From assembly GCA_005223375.1 (NCBI GenBank), contig RXOD01005620.1, positions 1 through 13,203 on the forward strand: 13,203 nucleotides of DNA, given 5' to 3'. The translations under genes were made by a program, and so were the position numbers. Shown piece by piece: positions 8,401 through 13,203 of this stretch. The DNA is from Amoebophrya sp. AT5.2 (Eukaryota > Sar > Dinophyceae > Syndiniales > Amoebophryaceae). Within the stretch, counting starts at the first letter, position 1; every line of letters begins with the position of its first letter. The notes below the pieces were generated by a model that saw only the letters and a list, made by a program, of their open reading frames with translations, was not told the origin of the DNA and ran no database searches.

Positions 8401-11033
8401 CAACTTCCGCCTGATGTCCATGGACGCGAATTTCTGCAAGCTGCACTACGACGACGTGATCACTTCCTACAAGACTTCGCGCACCACCCGCGTTTTCTTC
8501 CTCGACAACGAGGGCACGCTGGCGCCCGACATGCGGCACCTTTACTCGCGGGCCAACACCAACAAGGCGGCGTACGGGGGCGGTGGCGGTGCTGGTGGGG
8601 CGCAGTGCTTTGGGGGCGGAGGGGGAGGGGGCACCAGCTCCACGCTCAATAATAGTAGCGTGGAGGATCTGAACAGCCGGGGGACGCCGCCGCGGGAGTC
8701 CGTGCTGCAGTGCCTGCGAGAGCTGGCAGGGGACCCGAAAAACATCGTGGTGGTGATCAGCGGGCGTTCGCGCACGCAAATGTCCGACTGGTTCGACTCG
8801 GTGAAAAATATCGGCCTCGCGGCCGAGCACGGCTGGTGCTTCAAGATCCCACAAGTGACCGGGGAAGACTGGTACTGCCAAGGAGGGGGCTCCACATCGG
8901 CTGGAACTGGGGGAAACGAGGATCCAGACTCCTCCACGATGGATTACGCACAGAAAAAACTCATTCATTGATTAGTTTAGCCGCACATGTATTTTAGGAG
9001 GTGTTTCAAAAGCAATAACAATCCGCGTAGCTGCGCTTCAACTTGCTCCTTGTTCGTCCCCACCCGAGTAGATTCTGCCGTCTTCGCTTTTCATCTCGTC
9101 CCACACCGCCTCCTTCTCCCCCCGGACATTCTTCGCGCCGTCGCCGTGCTGTGGCTCTTTCAGGCGTATTGGTAGAAACATAGCATTTTATATAAGAATG
9201 AGTTTTTTCTCCTCCCTTTCTCCAATTCGCGACGTGGAAGACGATAGCGTTCGAGGTGTTTAAGCACTACGCGCACCGCACGCAGGGGAGCTACATCGAA
9301 AACAAGGGCAGCGCGTTAGTGTGGACCTACCGCGACAGCGACCCTGAGTTCGGGCGTTGGCAGGCGAAGGAGCTGGGGCACCACTTGCGGGAGTTCATGT
9401 GCGGGTTCCCTGTGGAGGTGGTGGAGGGTAAGGGCTACATCGAGGTGAAGACGGCGGGCATCAACAAGGGCTCGGCGGTGAACAAAATCCTCTCCAAAAT
9501 CACAAAGATCCGCGGGGACCCCGATTTCGTCCTGTGCATCGGGGACGACAGGAGCGACGAGGACATGTTCGAAGTGGTATTTGGACGATGGATTTGTTTT
9601 TCTATTTCTTCCTGTTGATATAGATCATTTACATTTGATTTATTTCCGGCCTGAGTAGATACAAAAGTTAAGTAGGTCGTGCTGGAGTGAAAAATAAACT
9701 CGAAAAATTTGATCATCGACAGATCAACGCTCTCCGCGAGGAGTCGTGCGCGCGGCACGGGGATCATTCCTGCACGAGCACGACGGACGACGGCTCCGAC
9801 GCGTCGCCGCATGCTTCGGAGTACACGACTTGGCCGCGACAGCAGACGCAACGCAACGGAAGCATCATCGGCGGACTCTGCCAGCTGGGAGAGTCGCCCT
9901 CGGAAGGAGCGCCGAGGAAAAGAACATGTACATTTACCCGTAGGTGCTGTAAAGCCACTCAAAAAATGTGAGCCCCCGGAAGATCCAAAATATTAGTTCT
10001 CCATCTGACACTCCTCCTTCTTTCGCTCCATTTTACGCCTATACTTCGCTCTATTCTCTCTAGTTCCTTTACAAGCTTTCTTGATTTCTGACTCTGATCT
10101 GCTCGTGAGATGAGATTGGTTGTTCGTCTTTATCTGATATCACGTCCATTGAAGATGATCTCACTGGAAACAGCTCACTTTTCCTGCACGGTGGGACAGA
10201 AGCCGTCGAAGGCGAAGTACTTCGTGCACGACGTGGACGAGGTTTCGGAGTTGCTGGACTTAGGGAGGGGATCAACCCATTTGCTTGGGCATTGTTCTGG
10301 TAGTGGGGGTCTTGTAGTTCCTCTGGTGATTGGGGTGGCATGTGCTGGCTTGTATTTGGTCTCGTATTTCGTCTCACATTTTGTCTGGTATTTGATCTTG
10401 TATTTCATCAGAGCTACGGAGGGGGCAAGCACTGCAAAGTGACGACCAGGATGCCCCAGGAGTTGGTGTGTGTTGTCTCGTATTTCGTCTTGTATTTCAT
10501 CGTCCCGTGATGGGTCTCAACAGCAACCAAATCAACCACCTGCCAGAAATGCCGCCGCAAATGGGTTGCGCACCCCTCTAATGGACCAGCTGCGGTGTTG
10601 CGTCCAGTGGTCCCTGCGCCGCGGCGAGGAAAGACTCCGCTCCCGAAAACCGCCGCTCTCCGCGCTCGCGTGGGCATCCTCCGGGGTAAATCCGCCAGGC
10701 CACCTTCCGAACCATCCGGACGCGCCGGGTGCAACATCTGGCGCCGCCACGACAGCCGCAGGAGTCATGGGCGGACCGAAGACGATGAGTCAGCGGAGGG
10801 AGTTGGTGGATCATATGGTGGACAATGGAAATCTGAACGCCTCGACGTCGTCGACAGCGGCCGGGTCGCCGGTGGAGGGGCGAATCATGCGGGGGGGTGG
10901 GGGCGGGCAGATCGAGACGGATCATGGCGCTGGAGAGCAGGTGGTACAGTATGCCGGCGATGTGGCGACGGATTCCGAGGACGAGGATAATTGCGACGAT
11001 GCAGACTACCATCACTTCAGCGCGCATTGGTGA
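2118..11033 (+). CDS. CBM20-TPS-TPP fusion: class II-like trehalose-6-phosphate synthase/phosphatase (about 11 exons)
   Basis: Joined exons give about 2075 residues, against about 850 for plant class II TPS. Domain order: CBM20 starch-binding domain (about residues 60-215); a Ser/Thr/Gly/His-rich linker (about 215-590); a GT20 synthase-like domain split by two long inserts (about 595-1500); a HAD phosphatase-like domain with a Gly-rich insert (about 1500-1930); an acidic tail. Family activity is UDP-glucose plus glucose-6-phosphate to trehalose-6-phosphate, then dephosphorylation. Residue changes (FQLP for NRLP, SKANL for SGGL, DALAG for DxxKG, DNEGT for DxDGT) suggest weak catalysis, as in plant class II proteins thought to act as regulators. 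The CBM20 suggests binding to starch-like storage glucan. No signal peptide is evident at the start MSTRYFYEDS. Start choice: first ATG after an in-frame TGA at 2100-2102, with A at -3. A working exon model is 2118-2470, 2640-4260, 4392-4877, 5482-6420, 6790-7037, 7360-8154, 8260-8949, 9231-9576, 9723-9939, 10174-10259, 10587-11033; its total length is a multiple of three. Confidence 0.9.
2471..2639 (+). other. Intron 1 of the trehalose gene (GT-AG, 169 bp)
   Basis: Runs from GTATTTCG to AACAAG, phase 2. Joining it restores the CBM20 text LPLGEM-IEYQYVVE, matching the family pattern LPAGxxxEYKYVV. Frame on the acceptor side is closed by a TGA at 2602-2604, so the acceptor cannot lie further upstream. 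No clear inverted repeats are visible at its ends. Confidence 0.7.
2640..4260 (+). CDS. Exon 2 of the trehalose gene: end of CBM20, low-complexity linker, start of GT20 domain
   Basis: Opens with IEYQYVVE, then a CBM20 insert containing FGGGGGPP, and closes the CBM20 with VRWLEERYELQPTG and DDEGWF (about 2848-2926). The linker (about 2930-4060) is rich in Ser, Thr and Gly, with a run of Ser/Thr near 3106-3205 and a His-rich segment near 3919-4000 (PHGHAAHSHGHHQY). The GT20 domain starts at CVVAFQLP (about 4072-4095), where most active enzymes have NRLP. It continues with TWAVTESKANLIPSL, in place of the glycine loop SGGL, and FVGWPGVYCDGEYEKR (about 4210-4257), where the GWxG tryptophan is kept. 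Confidence 0.85.
4261..4391 (+). other. Intron 2 of the trehalose gene (131 bp; exact ends uncertain)
   Basis: A canonical GT-AG reading (4261-4391, phase 0) joins EKRH to LSDMLMQYDCVPVF. An alternative removal of 119 bases between CGAC repeats (4255-4258 and 4374-4377) is also in frame and would keep RRTSQLSDM. Both fit GT20 proteins, so cDNA would be needed to choose. Confidence 0.6.
4392..4877 (+). CDS. Exon 3 of the trehalose gene: GT20 core
   Basis: Contains CVPVFIPREEFENYMHF and LLWPILHEVLRL (the family's YYxGFCNxxLWPLFHY region). It continues with IQDYHLLTLPQYL (about 4671-4710; the DYHL aspartate that contacts substrate is present), GLFLHTPFPSSDIFR (about 4738-4782) and REEILRAMLCCDMIGFQFFEYVRKFF. 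These blocks match plant class II TPS almost position by position. The reading EYVRKFFVT continues homologous through a perfect-looking GTAAGT at 4861, so I place the donor at GTGAGT 4878 (phase 0). Confidence 0.85.
4878..5481 (+). mobile_element. Intron 3 of the trehalose gene, probable introner with imperfect inverted repeats
   Basis: The left end is GTGAGTAAGAGGGG..CCAG..ATGG. The reverse complement of the right end reads GTGTGAAGGGGGGG..CCAG..ATGG, so the ends are imperfect inverted repeats of about 25 bases. ACA occurs on both sides (4875-4877 and 5479-5481). Removing 604 bases between them gives EYVRKFFVT-PKRILGL, with the same spacing as plant class II TPS. A canonical acceptor (AG 5462-5463, after a pyrimidine-rich tract) is also in frame but adds six residues (LAPPFT). 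Confidence 0.5.
5482..6420 (+). CDS. Exon 4 of the trehalose gene: GT20 segment and long polar insert
   Basis: Begins with KRILGLDYSFSANGQMGIEYGGRAVMVRVAHVMVNV, as in the mid-part of GT20 domains. From about 5640 to 6420 it holds a roughly 260-residue insert with no counterpart in TPS: Gln/Asp-rich near 5790-5850, then Ser/Pro-rich (SPSVSSPQP, NASSPSPDLSSGSPED). It ends in FRRLPLLSELASNKK. The many SP and RSxS sites make it a candidate phosphorylated, disordered loop; this is inference from composition. The exon start may be 5464 if the canonical acceptor is used. Confidence 0.75.
6421..6782 (+). mobile_element. Intron 4 of the trehalose gene: introner with TIRs and a 7-bp direct repeat
   Basis: The direct repeat CAAGAAG flanks the element (6414-6420 and 6783-6789). 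Inside, AGGTGG (6423-6428) plus ATTAGCCTCA (6432-6441) is mirrored by TGAGGCTAAT (6762-6771) plus CCACCT (6775-6780), with identical 3-nt spacing. The repeat unit is 369 bp, a multiple of three, and removal gives the in-frame join SNKK-KRRKKPGVHL. The obvious donor GTAAGG (6420) is phase 2, while every nearby AG starts in phase 0, so canonical splicing breaks the frame. Confidence 0.75.
6790..7037 (+). CDS. Exon 5 of the trehalose gene: GT20 nucleotide-sugar site region
   Basis: Starts in a basic cluster (KKRRKK, partly from the direct repeat), which may be nuclear-localisation-like or just a surface loop. It continues with FCGKGDMYIFAGLDRCDALAGVMLKIRMFRQFVHDY and RGRVLLVQCVYPG, equivalent to LGVDRLDxxKGIPxKLxAFExFL and VVLVQxxxPSR in TPS. 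The arginine of DR is kept. The lysine expected in DxxKG is alanine (codon 6904-6906). It ends LVQDGSAVK; the donor GT 7038-7039 is phase 2. Confidence 0.85.
7038..7359 (+). other. Intron 5 of the trehalose gene (GT-AG, 322 bp)
   Basis: GTAAGG to GATAG, phase 2 on both sides, joining SAVK to KFEETIRGLVNEVNTMFG. It shares a block with intron 3: GAAGATTCAT followed by CCGGCG (7177-7194 here, 5049-5069 there), preceded by similar bases. A 23-residue open stretch inside its 3' end (from 7292) is intronic. Confidence 0.75.
7360..8154 (+). CDS. Exon 6 of the trehalose gene: end of the GT20 domain with an acidic insert
   Basis: Reads GLVNEVNTMFGFHILL, then LFRNADCLLDTQVRDGLNLGPFEFLACQRA (about 7465-7554). 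This is the TPS motif ADVxLVTxxRDGMNLVxxEFVAxQ, with the UDP-contact residues D, N, L and E present. A lineage-specific insert of about 155 residues follows (7555-8020; acidic, then Arg-rich RRRRRRV). The domain resumes with SMVLSEFTGSSRVLQGAVAINPWN and VIRMSDAEREER, the normal end of GT20. The donor GT 8155-8156 is phase 2. Confidence 0.85.
8155..8259 (+). other. Intron 6 of the trehalose gene (GT-AG, 105 bp)
   Basis: GTACCA to ACCAG, phase 2, flanked by the 6-bp direct repeat AGGTAC (8153-8158 and 8258-8263). Splicing or exact excision gives the same join, EREER-YLKDQQYL. The short terminal GTACC/GGTAC inverted repeat and direct repeat fit a small introner, but the evidence is weak. Confidence 0.75.
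8260..8949 (+). CDS. Exon 7 of the trehalose gene: linker and first half of the TPP-like HAD domain
   Basis: LLSWATSFLKDL and YGFGANFRLMSMDANFCKLHYDDVITSYK match the plant class II region between the two domains. HAD motif I is FFLDNEGTL (about 8495-8522): the nucleophile Asp is present, but the second Asp of DxDGT is Glu (codon 8510-8512). A Gly-rich insert (about 8574-8640) follows. Then come DPKNIVVVISGRSRTQMSDWF (motif II, Ser kept) and NIGLAAEHGWCFKIP. It ends near SSTMDYA. No GT occurs between 8874 and the stop at 8968-8970, so no canonical donor can end this exon after the homologous text. Confidence 0.8.
8950..9230 (+). mobile_element. Intron 7 of the trehalose gene with a 15-nt perfect inverted repeat
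   Basis: AGAAAAAACTCATTC at 8952-8966 is repeated in exact reverse complement at 9196-9210. A pyrimidine-rich tract follows (9201-9222). Homology wants the join at about DYA-TWKTIAFEVF; removing 281 bases between CGC repeats (8947-8949 and 9228-9230) gives exactly that in frame. A GC-AG reading (8948-9240, phase 0) is an alternative that would lose TWK. No in-frame GT-AG option keeps the homologous residues. Confidence 0.6.
9231..9576 (+). CDS. Exon 8 of the trehalose gene: second half of the TPP-like HAD domain
   Basis: TWKTIAFEVFKHY, GSYIENKGSALVWTYRDSDP, FGRWQAKELGHHL, VEVKTAGINKGSAVNKIL (motif III region, with the NKG lysine) and DFVLCIGDDRSDEDMFEV (motif IV, about 9526-9576, metal-binding acids intact) follow plant class II TPS closely. 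The donor is GT 9577-9578, phase 0; 9574 is a second possible donor. Confidence 0.85.
9577..9722 (+). other. Intron 8 of the trehalose gene (GT-AG, 146 bp)
   Basis: GTATTT to CGACAG, phase 0, joining DEDMFEV to INALREESCARHG. AT-rich compared with its exons. Its two ends are weakly complementary. Confidence 0.7.
9723..9939 (+). CDS. Exon 9 of the trehalose gene: polar insert in the TPP-like domain
   Basis: INALREESCARHGDHS, then a Ser/Thr/Gly/Gln-rich stretch (CTSTTDDGSDASPHASEY and following), ending near PRKRTCTFT. Plant class II proteins have only about 10-15 residues between motif IV and the ACTVGQKPSKAKY block, so this exon is mostly insertion. Two phase-1 donors are possible (GTAGGT 9940 and GTAAAG 9949). 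The other two frames are also open here, so the frame rests on the phase match with exon 8 and composition. Confidence 0.6.
9940..10173 (+). other. Intron 9 of the trehalose gene (about 234 bp)
   Basis: From GTAGGT (or GTAAAG at 9949) to AAACAG 10168-10173, phase 1. The acceptor sits directly before the conserved HFSCTVGQKPSKAKYF block. A TC-rich tract lies at about 9996-10065. No inverted terminal repeats were seen. Confidence 0.55.
10174..10259 (+). CDS. Exon 10 of the trehalose gene: conserved C-terminal TPP block
   Basis: HFSCTVGQKPSKAKYFVHDV and DEVSELLD, nearly identical to the plant class II sequence FACTVGQKPSKAKYYLDD followed by a short helix. The exon ends in TGGAC (10255-10259), which is repeated after the following introner. 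Confidence 0.8.
10260..10581 (+). mobile_element. Intron 10 of the trehalose gene: introner with long TIRs, TGGAC duplication and non-GT-AG ends
   Basis: The left end is TTAGGGAGGGG (10260-10270) followed by AACCCATTTGC (10274-10284) and a GGCATT..TTCTGG block. The right end is the reverse complement of the same pattern: CCAGAAATGCC, GCAAATGGGTT (10557-10567) and CCCCTCTAA (to 10581). TGGAC flanks it on both sides (10255-10259 and 10582-10586), spaced 327 bp, a multiple of three. Exact removal gives VSELLD-QLRCCVQWSLRRGEE in frame. No GT-AG pair sits at these ends. A second copy of the right end opens the window (1-39). Confidence 0.8.
10351..10503 (+). repeat. Degenerate tandem repeat of a GTATTTCGTCT unit inside intron 10
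   Basis: Units such as CTCGTATTTCGTCT, GGTATTTGATCT and TTGTATTTCATC recur head to tail at 10351-10410 and again at 10472-10503. The first and last blocks share GTCTCGTATTTCGTCT. This is internal cargo of the introner rather than part of its TIRs. On the minus strand it reads as a KYETKYK-like repeat, which I take as a translation artefact. Confidence 0.7.
10587..11033 (+). CDS. Exon 11 of the trehalose gene: C-terminal tail
   Basis: QLRCCVQWSLRRGEERLRSR continues the helix begun in exon 10. The tail then becomes Pro/Ala/Gly-rich, with RELVDHMVDNGN and a GGGGG run (about 10891-10905). It ends in an acidic stretch (TDSEDEDNCDDADYHHF) and HW before TGA 11031-11033. No known domain is recognised beyond the helix. 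Class II TPS proteins normally stop soon after the exon 10 block, so this tail of about 145 residues is extra. Confidence 0.7.
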   Translation, partial: QLRCCVQWSLRRGEERLRSRKPPLSALAWASSGVNPPGHLPNHPDAPGATSGAATTAAGVMGGPKTMSQRRELVDHMVDNGNLNASTSSTAAGSPVEGRIMRGGGGGQIETDHGAGEQVVQYAGDVATDSEDEDNCDDADYHHFSAHW

Positions 11034-12408
11034 GAGGATCATGGACCTACGTATAGATAAAAGTTTTGAGGGCGAGGAGTAGGGCTGCCGTGGAGTCCTG
11101 TGCGGCTGAGCGTGGTGCCTTGAGTTGGAGTGGTAGGCCCCTACGGCGCTCCTGCTACTAAACAGCTGCGGCATGTTGCGCAAACTTAAGTTGGTCCGAG
11201 GCCATATGCCAACGAAGGGCTAGGCCGGCGCTCAAGCAACGCCAATTACACCCGGGCTTGGCTGCAGCTTTAGATCATCTTAAGGTTAGACTTTACTCTA
11301 ACTGTCGACCACCTAGCGTAAAATACGCGAGGCTCGAAGCCCGCAACTACCCCCCTGACGTAAAAGTTTTGGCAGCTTTTTCTGCTTCTGATTTTCGCGT
11401 GCGCTTTCCCAGCTCACTGAAGAGCCGGCTGGCAGCTACGGAGGACTCACCTCTTGGACCGTGTTCCCACGTCGGTGGAAGAATTTTTTTTCAGGTCTGT
11501 ACTAAAGTGCAACTTTTGCTTTTTTGGTGCAGTGGTTTCACACTACTCACTTATTTTCCGGGCGATATATTCATATGTTGATTGACGTCGACATCGTGTA
11601 AAAAAGGTAAGGCGGGTATAGCACCACATGTTGTGTGCACCAGGAACTACAAGTACAATTACAAGCATCATATGCAACTACAGGTACAGACTGCAGTATA
11701 CGACCAGATTTGATAAGGACTATAAGAAAGTAGAACAAGGAATAGGAACCGGGGCGAGTCGGGTTACAAATCCCCGACGTGGAAGCTCCGCGGACCCAAA
11801 CTTCCACGGCGGAATTTGTGAATCCACGACTACTGCAACTCCAATACTCCAGAGAGATACCTAGGTAGCAAATTAAGCGCGTCACGAGCACGAATTAGCC
11901 GGCTCTGCCTGCTGTTGTTTTCTGACTCATTTGGGAGCTCACTGCGGTAGGTAGGGGACGACTCGATCATTATCTTTCTATCTAGCCTGCTCTTCGTCAT
12001 ATAAAGTTGTACGAATTTTCTATCACGGTCTCAGAGAGATTCACGCGACCGACTGTGGAACTGCAGCTGCAAGGAAGGGAAAGCCCGAAATAAATGCAGC
12101 CGCGACGACAACGGAAACGAAGACAAGCAGTTTTCTTGTTGGCCCCACTGTTGAACAGCCGCCACTGTTGATGTATGCTCCGTTGTCGCATGCTGACGCC
12201 GTGGCTCGATGTTCGCTGTGAAGCTGCGGGCACGCAAGTGTCAGATCAGGCTAGGGGGCCTGGACGAGCGAGAGCGGTGAGAAGATGGCTTTTACTTTTA
12301 ACCTTCATTTGCGCGAATAAACTACTGCGAGAAACAAGCAGCACAGGTTTGCTGGTCGTGGTCCGCCGCAGCAGGACCACCGGCAAGTATTTTTTTTTAA
12401 GCGCCAGC
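11034..12408. other. Downstream intergenic region, no recognised gene
   Basis: About 1.4 kb. The + strand frame 11258-11581 is open for about 107 codons from a TTG and contains ARNYPPDVKVLAAF, but it has no ATG start and no family I recognise; it could be a stray exon. Another open stretch upstream of 12409 (from 12175) is Arg-rich and unconvincing. Imperfect copies of AACTACAAGTACA occur near 11644 and 11672. A clear hairpin lies at 11766-11820. Terminators or polyadenylation signals cannot be assigned. Confidence 0.4.
11766..11820. repeat. Inverted repeat / hairpin in intergenic DNA
   Basis: ACAAATCCCCGACGTGGAAG (11766-11785) pairs with CTTCCACGGCGGAATTTGTG (11801-11820) over about 17 of 20 positions with one bulge, leaving a loop of about 15 nt. 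It could be a small non-autonomous element or an RNA stem. It lies outside any gene I can see. Confidence 0.6.
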
Positions 12409-13203
12409 ATGGTGGTGGAGATGGATTACACGCTGAGTCTGCCTCTGGCGGCCGCCCCCCTTGTGCTGCAGCGCGAAAGCGACGCCCGATACTGGCTGGC
12501 GCGCTGCTGCCTCACCGCATGGCATTGCGAGGCCAAGCAGCATCGCCCGCGGCGGACGACGAGCGGCTTTTTTCAAGTTCCCGGATCGCTTTGCAGAGCG
12601 CGCAGGTACACTACAACGGGCAAAACAGTAGGTCTGGTACTGGTAGTCTGTTGCTTTTAATATCAAACCAGGTCGACATTGACTACTTGTGCCTTTGTTC
12701 CTTATAGACATACGATGCGGCCACGACACATCACGACAGGTCTACCGACGAGCTTCGGTTGAGCAAAGCGGGTATCAGTCCGCCTCCGCCAATGCTGCGT
12801 GCCCCCCACTTGTTTTTTCCGGGACCACACCGCGGCGGAATTAGTCCGAGCTTCGGCTCCGCTCCTGCGGCCCCGCTAGAGGACACCTCGACAGTCGGAG
12901 TTGCTCTCCATCAACAAGGAGTAGAGACCGCAGTGCGCGCGAGTACGTCTTCAGCGGAGCGGCTTTTGTTTTCGCGAGTGGGCTGCTTCGCGACGGTGCA
13001 GGAAAAACATTCGATGGCACAAGAAGATGTGGCGAAGGGAAGTGAAAGTCCTAACCTGAACCTCAGCGGACGCAGTGGGAATCCCTTTTCCAGTCCCGAA
13101 GGACGGTCCTTGTGCCGGCCTCGGCAGCACCACACGACGCCGGTGCTGCTTTCGTCGGACGGGGACAAGAAAACGAAGACGCCGTTCTCGCCGCCGTCGT
13201 CTG
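12409..13203 (+). CDS. Probable 5' part of an unrecognised gene (two exons, runs off the right edge)
   Basis: The second exon, 12708 to the edge, is open throughout in one frame. It reads as a polar, Ser/Pro-rich protein: STDELRLSKAGISPPPP, LEDTSTVGVALHQQGV, SAERLLFSRVGCFATVQ, SGRSGNPFSSPEGR. It is preceded by a good acceptor, TTTGTTCCTTATAG at 12707. One first-exon model starts at ATG 12409 (MVVEMDYTLSLPLAAAPLVL) and ends at donor GTAGGT 12628, phase 0. Another uses ATG 12519 (MALRGQAASPAADDERLF) and donor CAG|GTACAC at 12606, also phase 0. The two models use different frames and I cannot choose. No domain recognised. Confidence 0.4.
12628..12707 (+). other. Small GT-AG intron in the right-edge gene (80-102 bp)
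   Basis: Donor GTAGGT at 12628 (or GTACAC at 12606) to acceptor TTATAG at 12707. The acceptor follows a pyrimidine-rich tract and is required because the downstream frame has a TAG exactly at this point. Confidence 0.45.

Noticed and set aside
10175..10432. KYETKYK-type repeat protein on the minus strand
   Set aside because: It is the translation of the degenerate GTATTTCGTCT tandem repeat inside an introner and overlaps the conserved exon 10.
11757..11777. tRNA T-arm-like sequence GGGTTACAAATCCC
   Set aside because: The loop would be too long for a T-loop and no acceptor or anticodon stems fit around it; the bases belong to a larger hairpin.
1..13203. Bacterial operon, CRISPR array or phage region
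   Set aside because: Genes are split by introns with eukaryotic families (CBM20-TPS-TPP, MOV10-like helicase); no regularly spaced identical repeats and no bacterial gene order.

Overview
This window looks like nuclear DNA of a protist. Coding stretches are GC-rich and interrupted by introns, and all three recognisable genes lie on the + strand. Several introns are bounded by long terminal inverted repeats (TIRs) and short direct repeats of the flanking exon, and some cannot be spliced in frame with ordinary GT-AG sites. From memory, TIR-bearing transposon-like introns ('introners') and many non-canonical introns are known from syndinian dinoflagellates such as Amoebophrya. I therefore suggest an alveolate or dinoflagellate-like organism, as an inference only.

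Layout. (1) 1-1219: the 3' half of a MOV10/SDE3-type superfamily-1 RNA helicase gene. It enters from the left edge behind the tail of an introner and contains a second TIR-bearing intron. (2) 1220-2117: intergenic, with no convincing gene, one decayed helicase-like stretch, and a few short open stretches on the minus strand. (3) 2118-11033: one very large gene of about 11 exons and about 2075 residues. It encodes a starch-binding CBM20 domain, a GT20 trehalose-6-phosphate synthase-like domain and a HAD trehalose-6-phosphate phosphatase-like domain, with long low-complexity inserts. It most resembles plant class II TPS proteins, and several catalytic residues are changed. (4) 11034-12408: no recognised gene, one strong hairpin. 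(5) 12409 to the right edge: the probable start of an unrecognised gene that runs off the window.

The main discovery is the intron population. One introner family is seen twice, in two different genes, as a 38-nt ungapped match: the left edge (2-39) and the right end of the last intron of the trehalose gene (10544-10581). In the trehalose gene its removal between TGGAC direct repeats restores a clean reading frame without GT-AG ends. At least three other introns (around 203-477, 6421-6782, 8952-9210) carry inverted repeats, and one more (4878-5481) probably does. No functional link between the helicase and the trehalose gene is visible. Splice sites were placed by eye from phase, homology and repeats, so exon ends are uncertain by up to a few tens of bases where noted.
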